A DNA stretch of 64,000 bases from Micromonospora rifamycinica (lineage in GTDB: Bacteria > Actinomycetota > Actinomycetes > Mycobacteriales > Micromonosporaceae). The position numbers and the translations under genes were made by a program. Shown here in pieces: positions 27,571 to 36,287 of the stretch (positions are counted from its first letter, which is position 1; the number at the start of each line of letters is the position of its first letter). Where the stretch lies: contig NZ_LT607752.1 of NCBI RefSeq assembly GCF_900090265.1, positions 6,516,001 to 6,580,000 of the forward strand, written 5' to 3'. Below the pieces are notes generated by a model, which ran no database searches, had not been told where the DNA came from, and worked only from the letters and a program-made list of their open reading frames with translations.

Positions 27571-28245
27571 ATGAGCATCAGCCTGGACGAGGCCGTCGAC
27601 CTGACCCGTACCGGTGACGTGTGGGTGTTCCGGGGCCGCAGCGTGCCGGACCGGGCCATCCAGTTCACCACCAACAGCCCCGTCAACCACGTCGGCATGG
27701 CGGTGGTGCTGGACGACATGCCGCCGCTGATGTGGCACGCCGAGCTGGGGCGGTCGCTGCGGGACATGTGGACCGGCACCCACCAGCGCGGTGTGCAGCT
27801 GCACGACCTGCGGGACGCAGTCTGCGTCTGGGCCAACCGGTACGGCCAGCGGGCCTGGCTGCGCCAGCTCGAACCGTCGGCCGACCCGGCGATGGAGCAG
27901 GCGGTGCTGCGGACGGTGGCCCGGCTCGACGGCACCCCGTTCCCGTCCACCGCCCAGCTGGCCCTGCGGTGGGCCAGGGGACGGGTGCCGCACCTGCGAC
28001 TGCCGGTGCCGGGTCGACGGGACCGGGGCGACGGGCGGGCCGAGCGGCCGGTCGGGGACCGCGCGCTGGAGACCGCGTACTGCGCCGAGGTGGTGGCGGT
28101 GACCTACGAGGCGATGGGGTTGCTGCCGGCCGGTCGTCGACCGAACTGGTACGACCCCGGCCGGTTCTGGAGCGGTGACGACCTCGACCTGACCGGTGAC
28201 GCGCGGCTCGGCGTGGAGATCGAGGTGCACGTCCCGCCCCGCTGA
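27571..28245 (+). CDS. YiiX/YebB-like permuted NlpC/P60 cysteine hydrolase
   Basis: 224 residues. The permuted papain-like fold is indicated by TGDVWVFRG and the early His in NSPVNHVGMAVVL, followed late by a Cys in TAYCAEVVAVTYEAMGLL. No signal peptide is seen, so it should act in the cytoplasm. Family members are predicted amidases or peptidases. The 18-bp tandem repeat begins with the base after the stop codon. Confidence 0.75.
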   Translation: MSISLDEAVDLTRTGDVWVFRGRSVPDRAIQFTTNSPVNHVGMAVVLDDMPPLMWHAELGRSLRDMWTGTHQRGVQLHDLRDAVCVWANRYGQRAWLRQLEPSADPAMEQAVLRTVARLDGTPFPSTAQLALRWARGRVPHLRLPVPGRRDRGDGRAERPVGDRALETAYCAEVVAVTYEAMGLLPAGRRPNWYDPGRFWSGDDLDLTGDARLGVEIEVHVPPR

Positions 28246-28335
28246 GGCCCGCCGGTGGCGGGAGGCCCGTCGGTGGCGGGAGGTCCGTCGGTGGCGGGAG
28301 GCCCGCCGGCGGCGGGAGGTCCGTCGGTGGCCGAT
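28246..28335 (+). repeat. 18-bp tandem repeat, 5 copies
   Basis: Units of GG(C/T)CCGYCGGYGGCGGGA begin at 28246, 28264, 28282, 28300 and 28318 (last one degenerate). The array starts immediately after the stop of the YiiX-like gene and ends about 47 bp before the next start. It has no coding role on the plus strand after the stop. Confidence 0.88.
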
Positions 28336-28382
28336 GGCGGGAGAAGGTTTGCCGGCGGCCGGTGGGGGCAATTGGTGACGCC

Positions 28383-28772
28383 GTGAGAGCCTCCACCGAC
28401 CTCGATACGCTGAGCGACTTCTTCGACCGGTACGGGGTGGCGCTCACCACCGGCGACGTGCCCGCCATCGCCGGCTGCTACGCCCTGCCGGGGTTGGTGG
28501 TCGCCGACACGTACAGCTTCTCGTTCAGCACGATGGCCGCCGTCGCGCTCTCCTTCGTCGGGGCCGCACCGGACTACCAGGAGCGGGAGCTGGTCGCGGC
28601 GCACGCGTTGATCGAGGAGGTGGAGCCGGTCTCGGCCCTGCTGACCATGGTCGCCGTGCGGTGGGAGTTCCTGGACAGCGAGGGCCGGTCGGTGCCCGGG
28701 GAGCGCTACCGGTACCTGCTGCGCGGCACCGAGGACGGCCCGGCGATCTGCACCGTCATCCGGACCGGCTGA
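28383..28772 (+). CDS. NTF2/SnoaL-fold-like small protein
   Basis: 129 residues from GTG 28383 (GGTGACGCC upstream; GTG 28362 is an alternative). The beginning DTLSDFFDRYGVALTTGDVPAIAGCYALPGLVV is typical of NTF2-like cone-shaped domains, and the later strands ALLTMVAVRWEFLDSEG and GERYRYLLRGTED agree. No catalytic residues can be assigned. Confidence 0.7.
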   Translation: MRASTDLDTLSDFFDRYGVALTTGDVPAIAGCYALPGLVVADTYSFSFSTMAAVALSFVGAAPDYQERELVAAHALIEEVEPVSALLTMVAVRWEFLDSEGRSVPGERYRYLLRGTEDGPAICTVIRTG

Positions 28773-28824
28773 CCGGCCGCCGGCGTCCCGGCCTGGTGAC
28801 CGGCCGCCGGCGTCCCGGCCTGGT
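28771..28824 (+). repeat. 27-bp perfect direct duplication
   Basis: 28771-28797 and 28798-28824 are identical, starting inside the stop codon of the preceding gene; degenerate CCGGC(G/T)TCCCG fragments continue to about 28870. The rest of the gap up to 28936 contains the promoter of the next gene. Confidence 0.85.
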
Positions 28825-28935
28825 AACCGGCTTCCCGACCGGCTGCCCGGCGCCCTGACCGGCGTCCCGGCCCCCGGTGATCATCCGTACTGGACGGTCG
28901 CTAGTCTCTGGGCACGGGGCCGACCGAGGAGGATC

Positions 28936-29688
28936 ATGCCGGGCACGCGCTGGACGCGGTGGACCGCTCGGGTGCCGCACGTGGTCGCGGTGCTGCCCTG
29001 GATTCTCGCCTCAGCCGCGGTGATCGTTCTGATCTTCCTGCTGGTGACGGCGATGGTGGCGGTCTTCGGCCACGACCGTTACGCCGAGCACGGTCCCGGT
29101 TCGCGCAGCGAGGCCGTCATGGTGCCGGGGGTGCCGGTGGCGACCACGTCGGTCCTGCCGTCGCCGTCGCCCACCCGGAGCAGGCGGGAGTCCGGCGGCC
29201 GGCCCGGCGACGCCGCGCCCCCGGCCGGGCGGCCGCCCGCCGCGTCCCGGTCGGCGACGCCGTCGGCCTCCGGGTCGCCGTCGACCGCACCTCCCTCGCC
29301 GACGCCGACCAGGCTGCTCAACGACGACGACCCGGGGATCTCGTACCGGGGCAGGTGGGCGGTGTCGCGGGGTCGACCGTTCGGCGACCACCGTGACGAC
29401 GTGCACTACACGGTGCACGACGGGGACTCCTTCAGCTTCACGTTCACCGGCACCGGGCTGGACTACATCACCTCGCGGGATCCCGAGTACGGGGACGCCG
29501 ACGTGTGGGTCGTCGACGCCGGTGGCCGGCCGGTGCGACAGCAGCGGGTGAGTGCGCGGGCGGACCGTTACCTGCCGCAGCAGACGGTCTTCAGCGTCCG
29601 GGACCTGCCCCGGGGGACGTACACCCTCTGGGCGGTGAAGCGCAACGGCGTCTACTTCCAGGTGGACGCGCTACGGGTGCGCGGCTGA
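28936..29688 (+). CDS. Membrane-tethered protein with C-terminal carbohydrate-binding-like beta-sandwich
   Basis: 250 residues, preceded by GAGGAGGATC. One membrane helix (about 18-44, AVLPWILASAAVIVLIFLL) anchors it with the C-terminus outside. A Pro/Ser/Arg linker (about 70-125) leads to a 110-residue all-beta domain: GDSFSFTFTGTGLDYITS, ADVWVVDAGGRP, and VFSVRDLPRGTYTLWAVKRNG ending YFQVDALRV. The pattern is that of galactose-binding-like beta-sandwich modules. The promoter-proximal sequence CGGGGCCGACC plus SD is shared with the next gene. No catalytic site. Confidence 0.72.
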   Translation: MPGTRWTRWTARVPHVVAVLPWILASAAVIVLIFLLVTAMVAVFGHDRYAEHGPGSRSEAVMVPGVPVATTSVLPSPSPTRSRRESGGRPGDAAPPAGRPPAASRSATPSASGSPSTAPPSPTPTRLLNDDDPGISYRGRWAVSRGRPFGDHRDDVHYTVHDGDSFSFTFTGTGLDYITSRDPEYGDADVWVVDAGGRPVRQQRVSARADRYLPQQTVFSVRDLPRGTYTLWAVKRNGVYFQVDALRVRG

Positions 29689-29789
29689 TCCGGCGATCTG
29701 TCCGGTTAGGACAAACTCCGGACGTTGGGTACTTTCCGACAATCGCCTGAATCGTTACTCTTCTCGGACGGGGCCGACCAGGGAGGGTC

Positions 29790-30569
29790 ATGTCCGGCAT
29801 GCGTCGCGCGCAACCGCGGGCACACGGAGCGGGTGCGCTGGCGTCGTCGCCATGGGTGGTGGTCGGCACGGGCGCGCTGGTGATGGTCGTGCTCCTGATC
29901 GTGGCGCTGGCGTCGTACCGCAGCCGTGGGCCGGCCTTCGACGCCCGGCCGGTCGACCCGATGCCCACCTATCCGCTGTCCGAGTCGACGGCCACCAATC
30001 CGGCACGGGTGGCGGCGAACCTGCCCGAGCCGGTCGTCCCCGGGCTGACGCCCCGCCGCACCGATCTGCCCCCGGGCGGGCTGCCCGACGACGTGGTGCC
30101 GGGGGTGCCGTCGACCGGTGGCGAGGCGGTTCCGCCGCCGGCCGGCGGGGTCGTTCTGCCGTCGCCGGGGGACGGGGACGCGCCGCCACCCCGGCCGACC
30201 ACGGCACCGCCCCCGCCTCCACCGCCGCCACCCCCGCCGTCGTCGCCGATGAGCGGCCGGTTCCGGGTGATGGACAGCTGGAACAACGAGGCGTTCATCG
30301 GCGAGGTGCTGCTGTACAACCGGGACCGGGTGTCCCGGCCGTGGACGGTCCGGCTGGTCCCGCCGCCCGGCAGCCGGCTGGTCACCTCGTGGGTGGAGGG
30401 TGCGCCGCAGGGCAGTTCCCGGATGTCCGGCGGGGTGTTCACGTACACCAGCGGGGTGAACGTCGGACCGGGCGCGTCGGTGCCGTTGCGGTTCCACTTC
30501 GAGCACACCGGGGGCAGCATCCGACCGTCACGCTGCACTGTCGACGGGGTGGCCTGCTCCGGTCTCTGA
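29790..30569 (+). CDS. Membrane-tethered protein with CBM2-like domain
   Basis: 259 residues. One membrane helix (about 23-43), a long Pro-rich linker (100-152, with an uninterrupted run of prolines near 140-150), and a C-terminal domain of about 105 residues. RFRVMDSWNNEAFIGEVLLYN, RPWTVRLVPPPG, and the closing pair CTVDGVAC fit family 2 carbohydrate-binding modules, including the two-Cys end. It is preceded by GGAGGGTC and the same CGGGGCCGACC box as the gene before it. Its position just before the amylase-pullulanase suggests a polysaccharide-binding role at the cell surface. Confidence 0.75.
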   Translation: MSGMRRAQPRAHGAGALASSPWVVVGTGALVMVVLLIVALASYRSRGPAFDARPVDPMPTYPLSESTATNPARVAANLPEPVVPGLTPRRTDLPPGGLPDDVVPGVPSTGGEAVPPPAGGVVLPSPGDGDAPPPRPTTAPPPPPPPPPPPSSPMSGRFRVMDSWNNEAFIGEVLLYNRDRVSRPWTVRLVPPPGSRLVTSWVEGAPQGSSRMSGGVFTYTSGVNVGPGASVPLRFHFEHTGGSIRPSRCTVDGVACSGL

Positions 30570-30592
30570 GGGCGCGACGCCGTTCGGGTCTC

Positions 30593-30650
30593 TGCAAGGT
30601 TGCTGCTTTGTTGCGACTTGGTTTGCAAGGTATTGCAGAACGTTTCAGCA
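30593..30650 (+). promoter_or_regulatory. Operator-like TGCAA repeats upstream of the amylase-pullulanase gene
   Basis: TGCAAGGTTGC at 30593-30603, TTGCAAGGTATTGCAG at 30623-30638 and CAGCAAG at 30644-30650 lie in an AT-richer promoter region ending 43 bp before the start. Repeated TTGCA/TGCAA half-sites resemble maltose-regulator (MalR-type LacI) operators described for actinobacterial amylase promoters. The match is by pattern only. Confidence 0.5.
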
Positions 30651-30693
30651 AGGGCTAGCGTGCGGGCGAATCACGACCATAGGAAGGCCGTCG

Positions 30694-33600
30694 ATGAAAC
30701 CCCCGCTGCCGCGCAAGGCGCTGCTCGCCCTGGTCTCCACCCTCACCCTCGCCCTCGTCGGCCTCCCGGTCGCCGTCCGTAACCTCGGTGCCGACGCCAC
30801 CGACCGGCCGTCCACCGTCGACGCCCTCGCCGCGGCCGGCGCCGCCCAGTGGGGTGCCGAACCCACCACCGAGGCGCTGCTCGCCGCCGGCACCGGCCGG
30901 GGCCGCGCCGAACAGTTCTACTTCGTCCTGCCGGACCGGTTCGCCAACGGCGACCGGCGCAACGACACCGGCGGCCTGACCGGCGACCGGCTGCGCACCG
31001 GCCTCGACCCGACCGACAAGGGCTTCTACCACGGCGGCGACCTCAAGGGCGTGATCGACAAGCTCGACTACATCCAGGGTCTCGGCACCACCGCCATCTG
31101 GCTGGCGCCGGTGTTCAAGAACCGTCCCGTGCAGGGCAGCGGCGCGGACGTCTCCGCCGGCTACCACGGCTACTGGATCACCGACTTCACCCAGGTCGAC
31201 CCGCACTTCGGCACCAACGAGGAGATGAAGCGGCTGGTCCGGCTGGCCCACCAGCGTGGCATCAAGGTCTACCTCGACGTCATCGTCAACCACACCGCCG
31301 ACGTCATCAAATATGCCGAGGACAGGTACGCCTACGTCGACAAGAAGACGTCGCCGTACACCGACGCGCAGGGGCGGGAGTTCGAGGACCGCAACTACGC
31401 CGACGGCACCCGGGACTTTCCGACGGTGAACCGGGACTCCGGGGCGTACACGCCGACCTTCGCCAGCCCCGCCGACGCGAAGGTCAAGGTCCCGGCCTGG
31501 CTGAACGACCCGACGATGTACCACAACCGGGGTGACTCCACCTTCTCCGGCGAGAACAGCGAGTACGGCGACTTCTACGGCCTCGACGACCTGTGGACCG
31601 AACGGCCCGAGGTGGTCCGGGGCCTGACCAAGGCGTACGGCGACTGGATCGCCAGCACCGACGTCGACGGGTTCCGGCTGGACACCGTCAAGCACGTCAA
31701 CCTCGACTTCTGGCCGCAGTTCAGCCAGGGCATCAAGCGCGCCGCCGACAAGGCGGGGAAGAAGGACTTCTTCATGTTCGGCGAGGTCTACAGCGCCGAC
31801 CAGGAGGTCACCTCCACCTACGTGCGGCGCGGCGGGCTGCCGGCCACCCTCGACTTCTCCTTCCAGGAGGCGGCCCGCGGCTACGTCACCGCCGACGGCT
31901 CGGCCAAGGCGCTGGCCGACGTCTACGCCAAGGACCCGCTGTACGCCGCGCGGGACACCGACGCCGGTCGGCTGACCACCTTCCTCGGCAACCACGACAT
32001 GGGCCGGATCGGCTCGTTCATCGCCGCCGCCGGGGGCGACGACGCCCGCCAGCTCGGCCGGGACCGGCTCGCCCACCAGCTGATGTTCCTCACCCGGGGG
32101 CAGCCGGTGGTCTACTCCGGCGACGAGCAGGGCTTCACCGGGCCGGGCGGGGACAAGGACGCCCGGCAGGACATGTTCGCCACCCGCACGGCGGACTACC
32201 TCGACGACGACCTGATCGGCACCACCCGCACCCACGCCAGCGACCAGTACGACACCACCCACCCGCTCTACCGGACCATCGCCGAGCTGGGCCGGCTGCG
32301 GGCCGCACACCCCGGCCTGCGCGACGGCGTGCAGGTCACCCGGTACGCCGCCGACGGGCCGGGCGTCTTCGCCTTCTCCCGGATCTCCCCGGCCGACCGT
32401 ACCGAGTACCTGGTGGCGGTGAACAACGCCGGCACCCCGCAGACTGTCCGGGTGGAAACCTGGTCACCCGGCACCACCTTCACCGGCATCTACGGCGGCA
32501 CGGCCACCTCAGCCGCCGGCACCGACGGACACCTGAACCTGACCGTGCCGGCCGGGTCGGCCGTGGTGCTCCGGGCCGGTCGGCCCGTGCCGCAGGCCAC
32601 CACGAAGCCGACCGTCACCCTCACCGGGCCGGGCACCGACCCGGTCGCCACCCGGGCCGCCGTCACCGCGCAGGTGACCGGTGACCCGCTGGCCACCGTC
32701 ACCGTCGCCGCCCGGGTCGCGGGCGGGAAGTGGACCCTGCTGGGCAGCGCGCACACCGCGCCGTACACCGTCCACCACGACCTGACCGGGCTGGCCGGGG
32801 GCACCCGGGTCGAGTACAAGGCGGTCGTCCGCGACGGGAAGGGCCGCACCGCCGCCACCCGGTCGACCGCAGTGGTCGGCACCCCGGCGCAGGGCGCGTC
32901 CCGGGACTGGGTGGTGGTGCACTACCAGCGCCCCGCCGGCGGCTACGCCGACTGGGGGCTCTACGCCTGGGGTGACCTCGACCCGGCGTACGTCACGCAG
33001 TGGCCCGCCGGGCAGCCGTTCGCCGGCGAGGACTCGTACGGCCGGTTCGCCTGGGTGAAGCTCAAGCCCGGCGCGAAGTCCGTCGGGTTCCTCGTGGTCG
33101 ACAAGGCGGGCACCAAGGACGTCGCCGACGACCGGACCATCGACGTGACCACCACCGGCGAGGTCTGGGTCAAGCAGGGCGACCCGGCGCTCTATCCCAC
33201 CCGGCAGGCCGCCACCGGCGAACCCGACCCGCCCGTCGACCCGAACACGGCGGTCATCCACTGGCGCAAGGCCGACAACGACTACGCCGGCTGGGGCCTG
33301 CACGTGTGGGACGGCGCGGCCACCCCGACCGACTGGGCCAGCCCGCTGCCGCCCGAGAAGGTGGACTCCTTCGGCGCGGTGTTCCGGGTGCCGCTGGCAG
33401 CCGGCGCGACCGGGCTCAACTACATCATCCACCGGGGCGACACCAAGGACCAGCCCGACGACCAGCGTCTCGACCTGACCGGGGTCGGCCACGAGGTCTG
33501 GCTGCTGGGCGGGGTGCCCGGCCGGCTGCTGCCCCCCTCGGCCGTCGGCCCGGCGAAGCACGTCGACATCACGAAACAGCAGGCCAAGTGGATCGACCGG

Positions 33601-36189
33601 GCCACTGTCGCCTGGTCGACCGGCCCGACCGACGGCAAGGCGTACGCCCTGGTGGCGGCACCGGCGGGCGGGCTGGGTGTGGTCGACGGCGAGCTGTCCG
33701 GGACGTACACCACGCTGCCGTTGCGGGCGCAGCGCAACGGGCTCACCGAGGCCCAGCGGGCGGCCTTCCCGCACCTGTGGTCCCACCAGGCGTTCCGGCT
33801 CGACCGGGCCGACCTGGCGAAGGTGCCGGCGGCGCTGCGCGGGCAGCTCGTGGTGACCGAACGCGACGCCCGGGGCGCGCTGCTCGGCGCGACCGGGGTG
33901 CAGATCCCCGGCGTGCTCGACGACGTGTACCGGGCCGCCACCGACGCCACGCTCGGCGTCACCTTCGCCGGCACGGTGCCCACCCTCGCGGTCTGGGCAC
34001 CCACCGCCCGGACGGTCGCGCTCGAACTGTCCGACACGCCGTCGGCGCCGCCGCGCACGGTGGCGATGCGCCGCGACGACCGTACCGGCGTCTGGTCGGT
34101 GCGCGGTAGCCGCGACTGGACCGGCCGGTACTACCGCTACCGGGTCGAAGCCTGGCAGCCGGCCGCCCAGAAGGTCGTCACCGCGTCGGTCACCGACCCC
34201 TACTCGGTGGCGCTCGCGGCGGACTCCACGCACAGCCGGATCGTCGACCTGACCGACCCGGCGCTCGCCCCGCCCGGCTGGTCCGGGCTGCGCAAGCCGG
34301 CCGCGCCGCCCGCGGCGCAGGCACAGATCTCCGAGCTGTCGGTACGCGACTTCTCCATCGCCGACACCACCGTCCCGGCCGACCGGCGGGGCACCTACCT
34401 GGCCTTCACCGACCCGGGCACGGCCGGCATGAAACACCTCAGGGCGCTCGGCGACGCCGGGGTCGACTACCTGCACCTGCTGCCGGTGTTCGACTTCGCC
34501 ACCATCCCGGAGAAGCGGGCCGACCAGCGGCAGCCCGACTGCGACCTGGCGGCGTTGCCCCCGGACTCCGACCGGCAGCAGGCGTGCGTCGCGGCGGTCG
34601 CCGACACCGACGGCTACAACTGGGGGTACGACCCGCTGCACTACACCGTCCCCGAGGGCGGCTACGCGGTCGACCCGGACGGGGAGCGGCGGACCACCGA
34701 GTTCCGCCGGATGGTCGCCGGGATCAACGGCGCCGGCCTGCGGGTGGTGCTCGACGTGGTCTACAACCACACCTCCGCCGCCGGCACCGACGCGAAGTCG
34801 GTGCTGGACCAGGTGGTGCCCGGCTACTACCACCGGCTGCTCGACGACGGCACCGTCGCCAACTCGACCTGCTGCGCCAACACCGCCCCCGAGCACGCCA
34901 TGATGGGCAAGCTGGTGGTCGACTCGCTGGTCGTCTGGGCGAAGCAGTACAAGGTGGACGGCTTCCGGTTCGACCTGATGGGCCACCACCCGAAGGCGAA
35001 CATCCTGGCCGTCCGGGCCGCGCTGGACCGGCTGACCCTGGCCCGCGACGGCGTCGACGGGAAGAAGATCCTGCTCTACGGCGAGGGCTGGAACTTCGGC
35101 GAGGTCGCCGACGACGCCCGGTTCGTCCAGGCCACCCAGGCCAACATGGCCGGCACCGGGATCGGCACCTTCAACGACCGGCTCCGCGACGCGGTCCGCG
35201 GCGGCGGCCCGTTCGACGCCAACCCGCGGGTGCAGGGCTTCGCCTCCGGCCTCTACACCGACCCCAACGGCGACCCGGTCAACGGCACCGCCGCCGAGCA
35301 GCAGGCCCGGCTGCGCCACCAGCAGGACCTGATCAAGGTGGGGCTGACCGGCAACCTGCGCGGCTACCGGTTCACCGACTCCACCGGTCGGAAGGTCACC
35401 GGGGCGCAGGTGGACTACAACGGCTCGCCGGCCGGCTACACCGCCGCCCCCGGCGAGGCGGTCACCTACGTCGACGCGCACGACAACGAGATCCTGTACG
35501 ACGCGCTGGCGTACAAACTGCCGACCGGCACCTCGGCGACGGACCGGGCCCGGATGCAGGTGCTGGCCCTGGCCACCACCGTCCTCGGGCAGGGGACCGG
35601 GTTCGTGGCGGCCGGCTCCGAGCGGCTGCGCTCGAAGTCGCTGGACCGCAACTCCTACAACTCCGGGGACTGGTTCAACCAGATCCGCTGGGACTGCACG
35701 CAGGGTAACGGGTTCGGCGCGGGTCTTCCCCCGGCGGCGGACAACCAGGACAAGTGGCCGTACGCGAAGCCGCTGCTGGCCGATCCGGCGCTGGTGCCGG
35801 ACTGCGCCGCGATCGACCTGGCCGACGCCCGGTACGCCGAGCTGCTGCGGATCCGGCGCTCCTCTCCGGTGTTCGGGCTCTCCACCGCCGAGCAGGTGCA
35901 GCAGCGGGTCGCGTTCCCGCTGTCCGGCGTCAGGGAGACCCCGGGGGTGCTCACGATGACCCTGGACGCCCGCGGGCTGGGCGGCCGGTGGAGGTCGGTG
36001 ACCGTGGTCCTCAACGGCACCCCGACGGCGGCGAAGCAGACGGTGACCGGGCTGCGGGGCACGGACACCACCCTGCACCCGGTGCTGGCCGACTCGGCCG
36101 ACCCGGTGCTGCGGACCGCCTCGTTCGACCGGGCGGCGGGCACCTTCACCGTGCCGGCGCGCAGCGTGGCGGTCTTCGTCCAGCGCTGA
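30694..36189 (+). CDS. Secreted bifunctional alpha-amylase / pullulanase (two GH13 modules)
   Basis: 1,831 residues with a signal peptide (about 1-32). Module 1 (about 65-640) is an alpha-amylase-type GH13: nucleophile Asp330 in DGFRLDTVKHV, acid/base Glu364 in MFGEVYS, and Asp435 in LGNHDMGRI. Residues about 640-1110 hold an Ig-like domain and two PUD/CBM41 starch-binding domains (VVVHYQRPAGGYADWGLYAW; AVIHWRKADNDYAGWGLHVW). Module 2 (about 1110-1831) is a pullulanase (GH13_14) with an N-terminal CBM48, YNWGYDPLHYTVPEGGY, Asp1427, Glu1464 and Asp1597. It should cleave alpha-1,4 and alpha-1,6 bonds of starch or glycogen. Ends at a strong hairpin. Confidence 0.95.
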   Translation: MKPPLPRKALLALVSTLTLALVGLPVAVRNLGADATDRPSTVDALAAAGAAQWGAEPTTEALLAAGTGRGRAEQFYFVLPDRFANGDRRNDTGGLTGDRLRTGLDPTDKGFYHGGDLKGVIDKLDYIQGLGTTAIWLAPVFKNRPVQGSGADVSAGYHGYWITDFTQVDPHFGTNEEMKRLVRLAHQRGIKVYLDVIVNHTADVIKYAEDRYAYVDKKTSPYTDAQGREFEDRNYADGTRDFPTVNRDSGAYTPTFASPADAKVKVPAWLNDPTMYHNRGDSTFSGENSEYGDFYGLDDLWTERPEVVRGLTKAYGDWIASTDVDGFRLDTVKHVNLDFWPQFSQGIKRAADKAGKKDFFMFGEVYSADQEVTSTYVRRGGLPATLDFSFQEAARGYVTADGSAKALADVYAKDPLYAARDTDAGRLTTFLGNHDMGRIGSFIAAAGGDDARQLGRDRLAHQLMFLTRGQPVVYSGDEQGFTGPGGDKDARQDMFATRTADYLDDDLIGTTRTHASDQYDTTHPLYRTIAELGRLRAAHPGLRDGVQVTRYAADGPGVFAFSRISPADRTEYLVAVNNAGTPQTVRVETWSPGTTFTGIYGGTATSAAGTDGHLNLTVPAGSAVVLRAGRPVPQATTKPTVTLTGPGTDPVATRAAVTAQVTGDPLATVTVAARVAGGKWTLLGSAHTAPYTVHHDLTGLAGGTRVEYKAVVRDGKGRTAATRSTAVVGTPAQGASRDWVVVHYQRPAGGYADWGLYAWGDLDPAYVTQWPAGQPFAGEDSYGRFAWVKLKPGAKSVGFLVVDKAGTKDVADDRTIDVTTTGEVWVKQGDPALYPTRQAATGEPDPPVDPNTAVIHWRKADNDYAGWGLHVWDGAATPTDWASPLPPEKVDSFGAVFRVPLAAGATGLNYIIHRGDTKDQPDDQRLDLTGVGHEVWLLGGVPGRLLPPSAVGPAKHVDITKQQAKWIDRATVAWSTGPTDGKAYALVAAPAGGLGVVDGELSGTYTTLPLRAQRNGLTEAQRAAFPHLWSHQAFRLDRADLAKVPAALRGQLVVTERDARGALLGATGVQIPGVLDDVYRAATDATLGVTFAGTVPTLAVWAPTARTVALELSDTPSAPPRTVAMRRDDRTGVWSVRGSRDWTGRYYRYRVEAWQPAAQKVVTASVTDPYSVALAADSTHSRIVDLTDPALAPPGWSGLRKPAAPPAAQAQISELSVRDFSIADTTVPADRRGTYLAFTDPGTAGMKHLRALGDAGVDYLHLLPVFDFATIPEKRADQRQPDCDLAALPPDSDRQQACVAAVADTDGYNWGYDPLHYTVPEGGYAVDPDGERRTTEFRRMVAGINGAGLRVVLDVVYNHTSAAGTDAKSVLDQVVPGYYHRLLDDGTVANSTCCANTAPEHAMMGKLVVDSLVVWAKQYKVDGFRFDLMGHHPKANILAVRAALDRLTLARDGVDGKKILLYGEGWNFGEVADDARFVQATQANMAGTGIGTFNDRLRDAVRGGGPFDANPRVQGFASGLYTDPNGDPVNGTAAEQQARLRHQQDLIKVGLTGNLRGYRFTDSTGRKVTGAQVDYNGSPAGYTAAPGEAVTYVDAHDNEILYDALAYKLPTGTSATDRARMQVLALATTVLGQGTGFVAAGSERLRSKSLDRNSYNSGDWFNQIRWDCTQGNGFGAGLPPAADNQDKWPYAKPLLADPALVPDCAAIDLADARYAELLRIRRSSPVFGLSTAEQVQQRVAFPLSGVRETPGVLTMTLDARGLGGRWRSVTVVLNGTPTAAKQTVTGLRGTDTTLHPVLADSADPVLRTASFDRAAGTFTVPARSVAVFVQR

Positions 36190-36197
36190 CGGCGACG

Positions 36198-36234
36198 ACC
36201 GGCCCCCCTCCGCGTGGTGCGGAGGGGGGCCGGT
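36198..36234. terminator. Terminator hairpin after the amylase-pullulanase gene
   Basis: Perfect 16-bp stem (36198-36213 with 36219-36234) and a 5-nt loop, located 8 bp after the stop and 53 bp before the convergent beta-helix gene's end. Confidence 0.9.
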
Positions 36235-36287
36235 TCGCGTCCTGCCCGGTGTGCCGCCGTCACCGGCCGCACGTCATCCGAGGATGC

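Noticed and set aside
32509..36078. A 1,189-codon minus-strand open frame opposite the amylase-pullulanase
   Set aside because: Also a GC shadow; the plus strand carries two GH13 modules with all catalytic residues.
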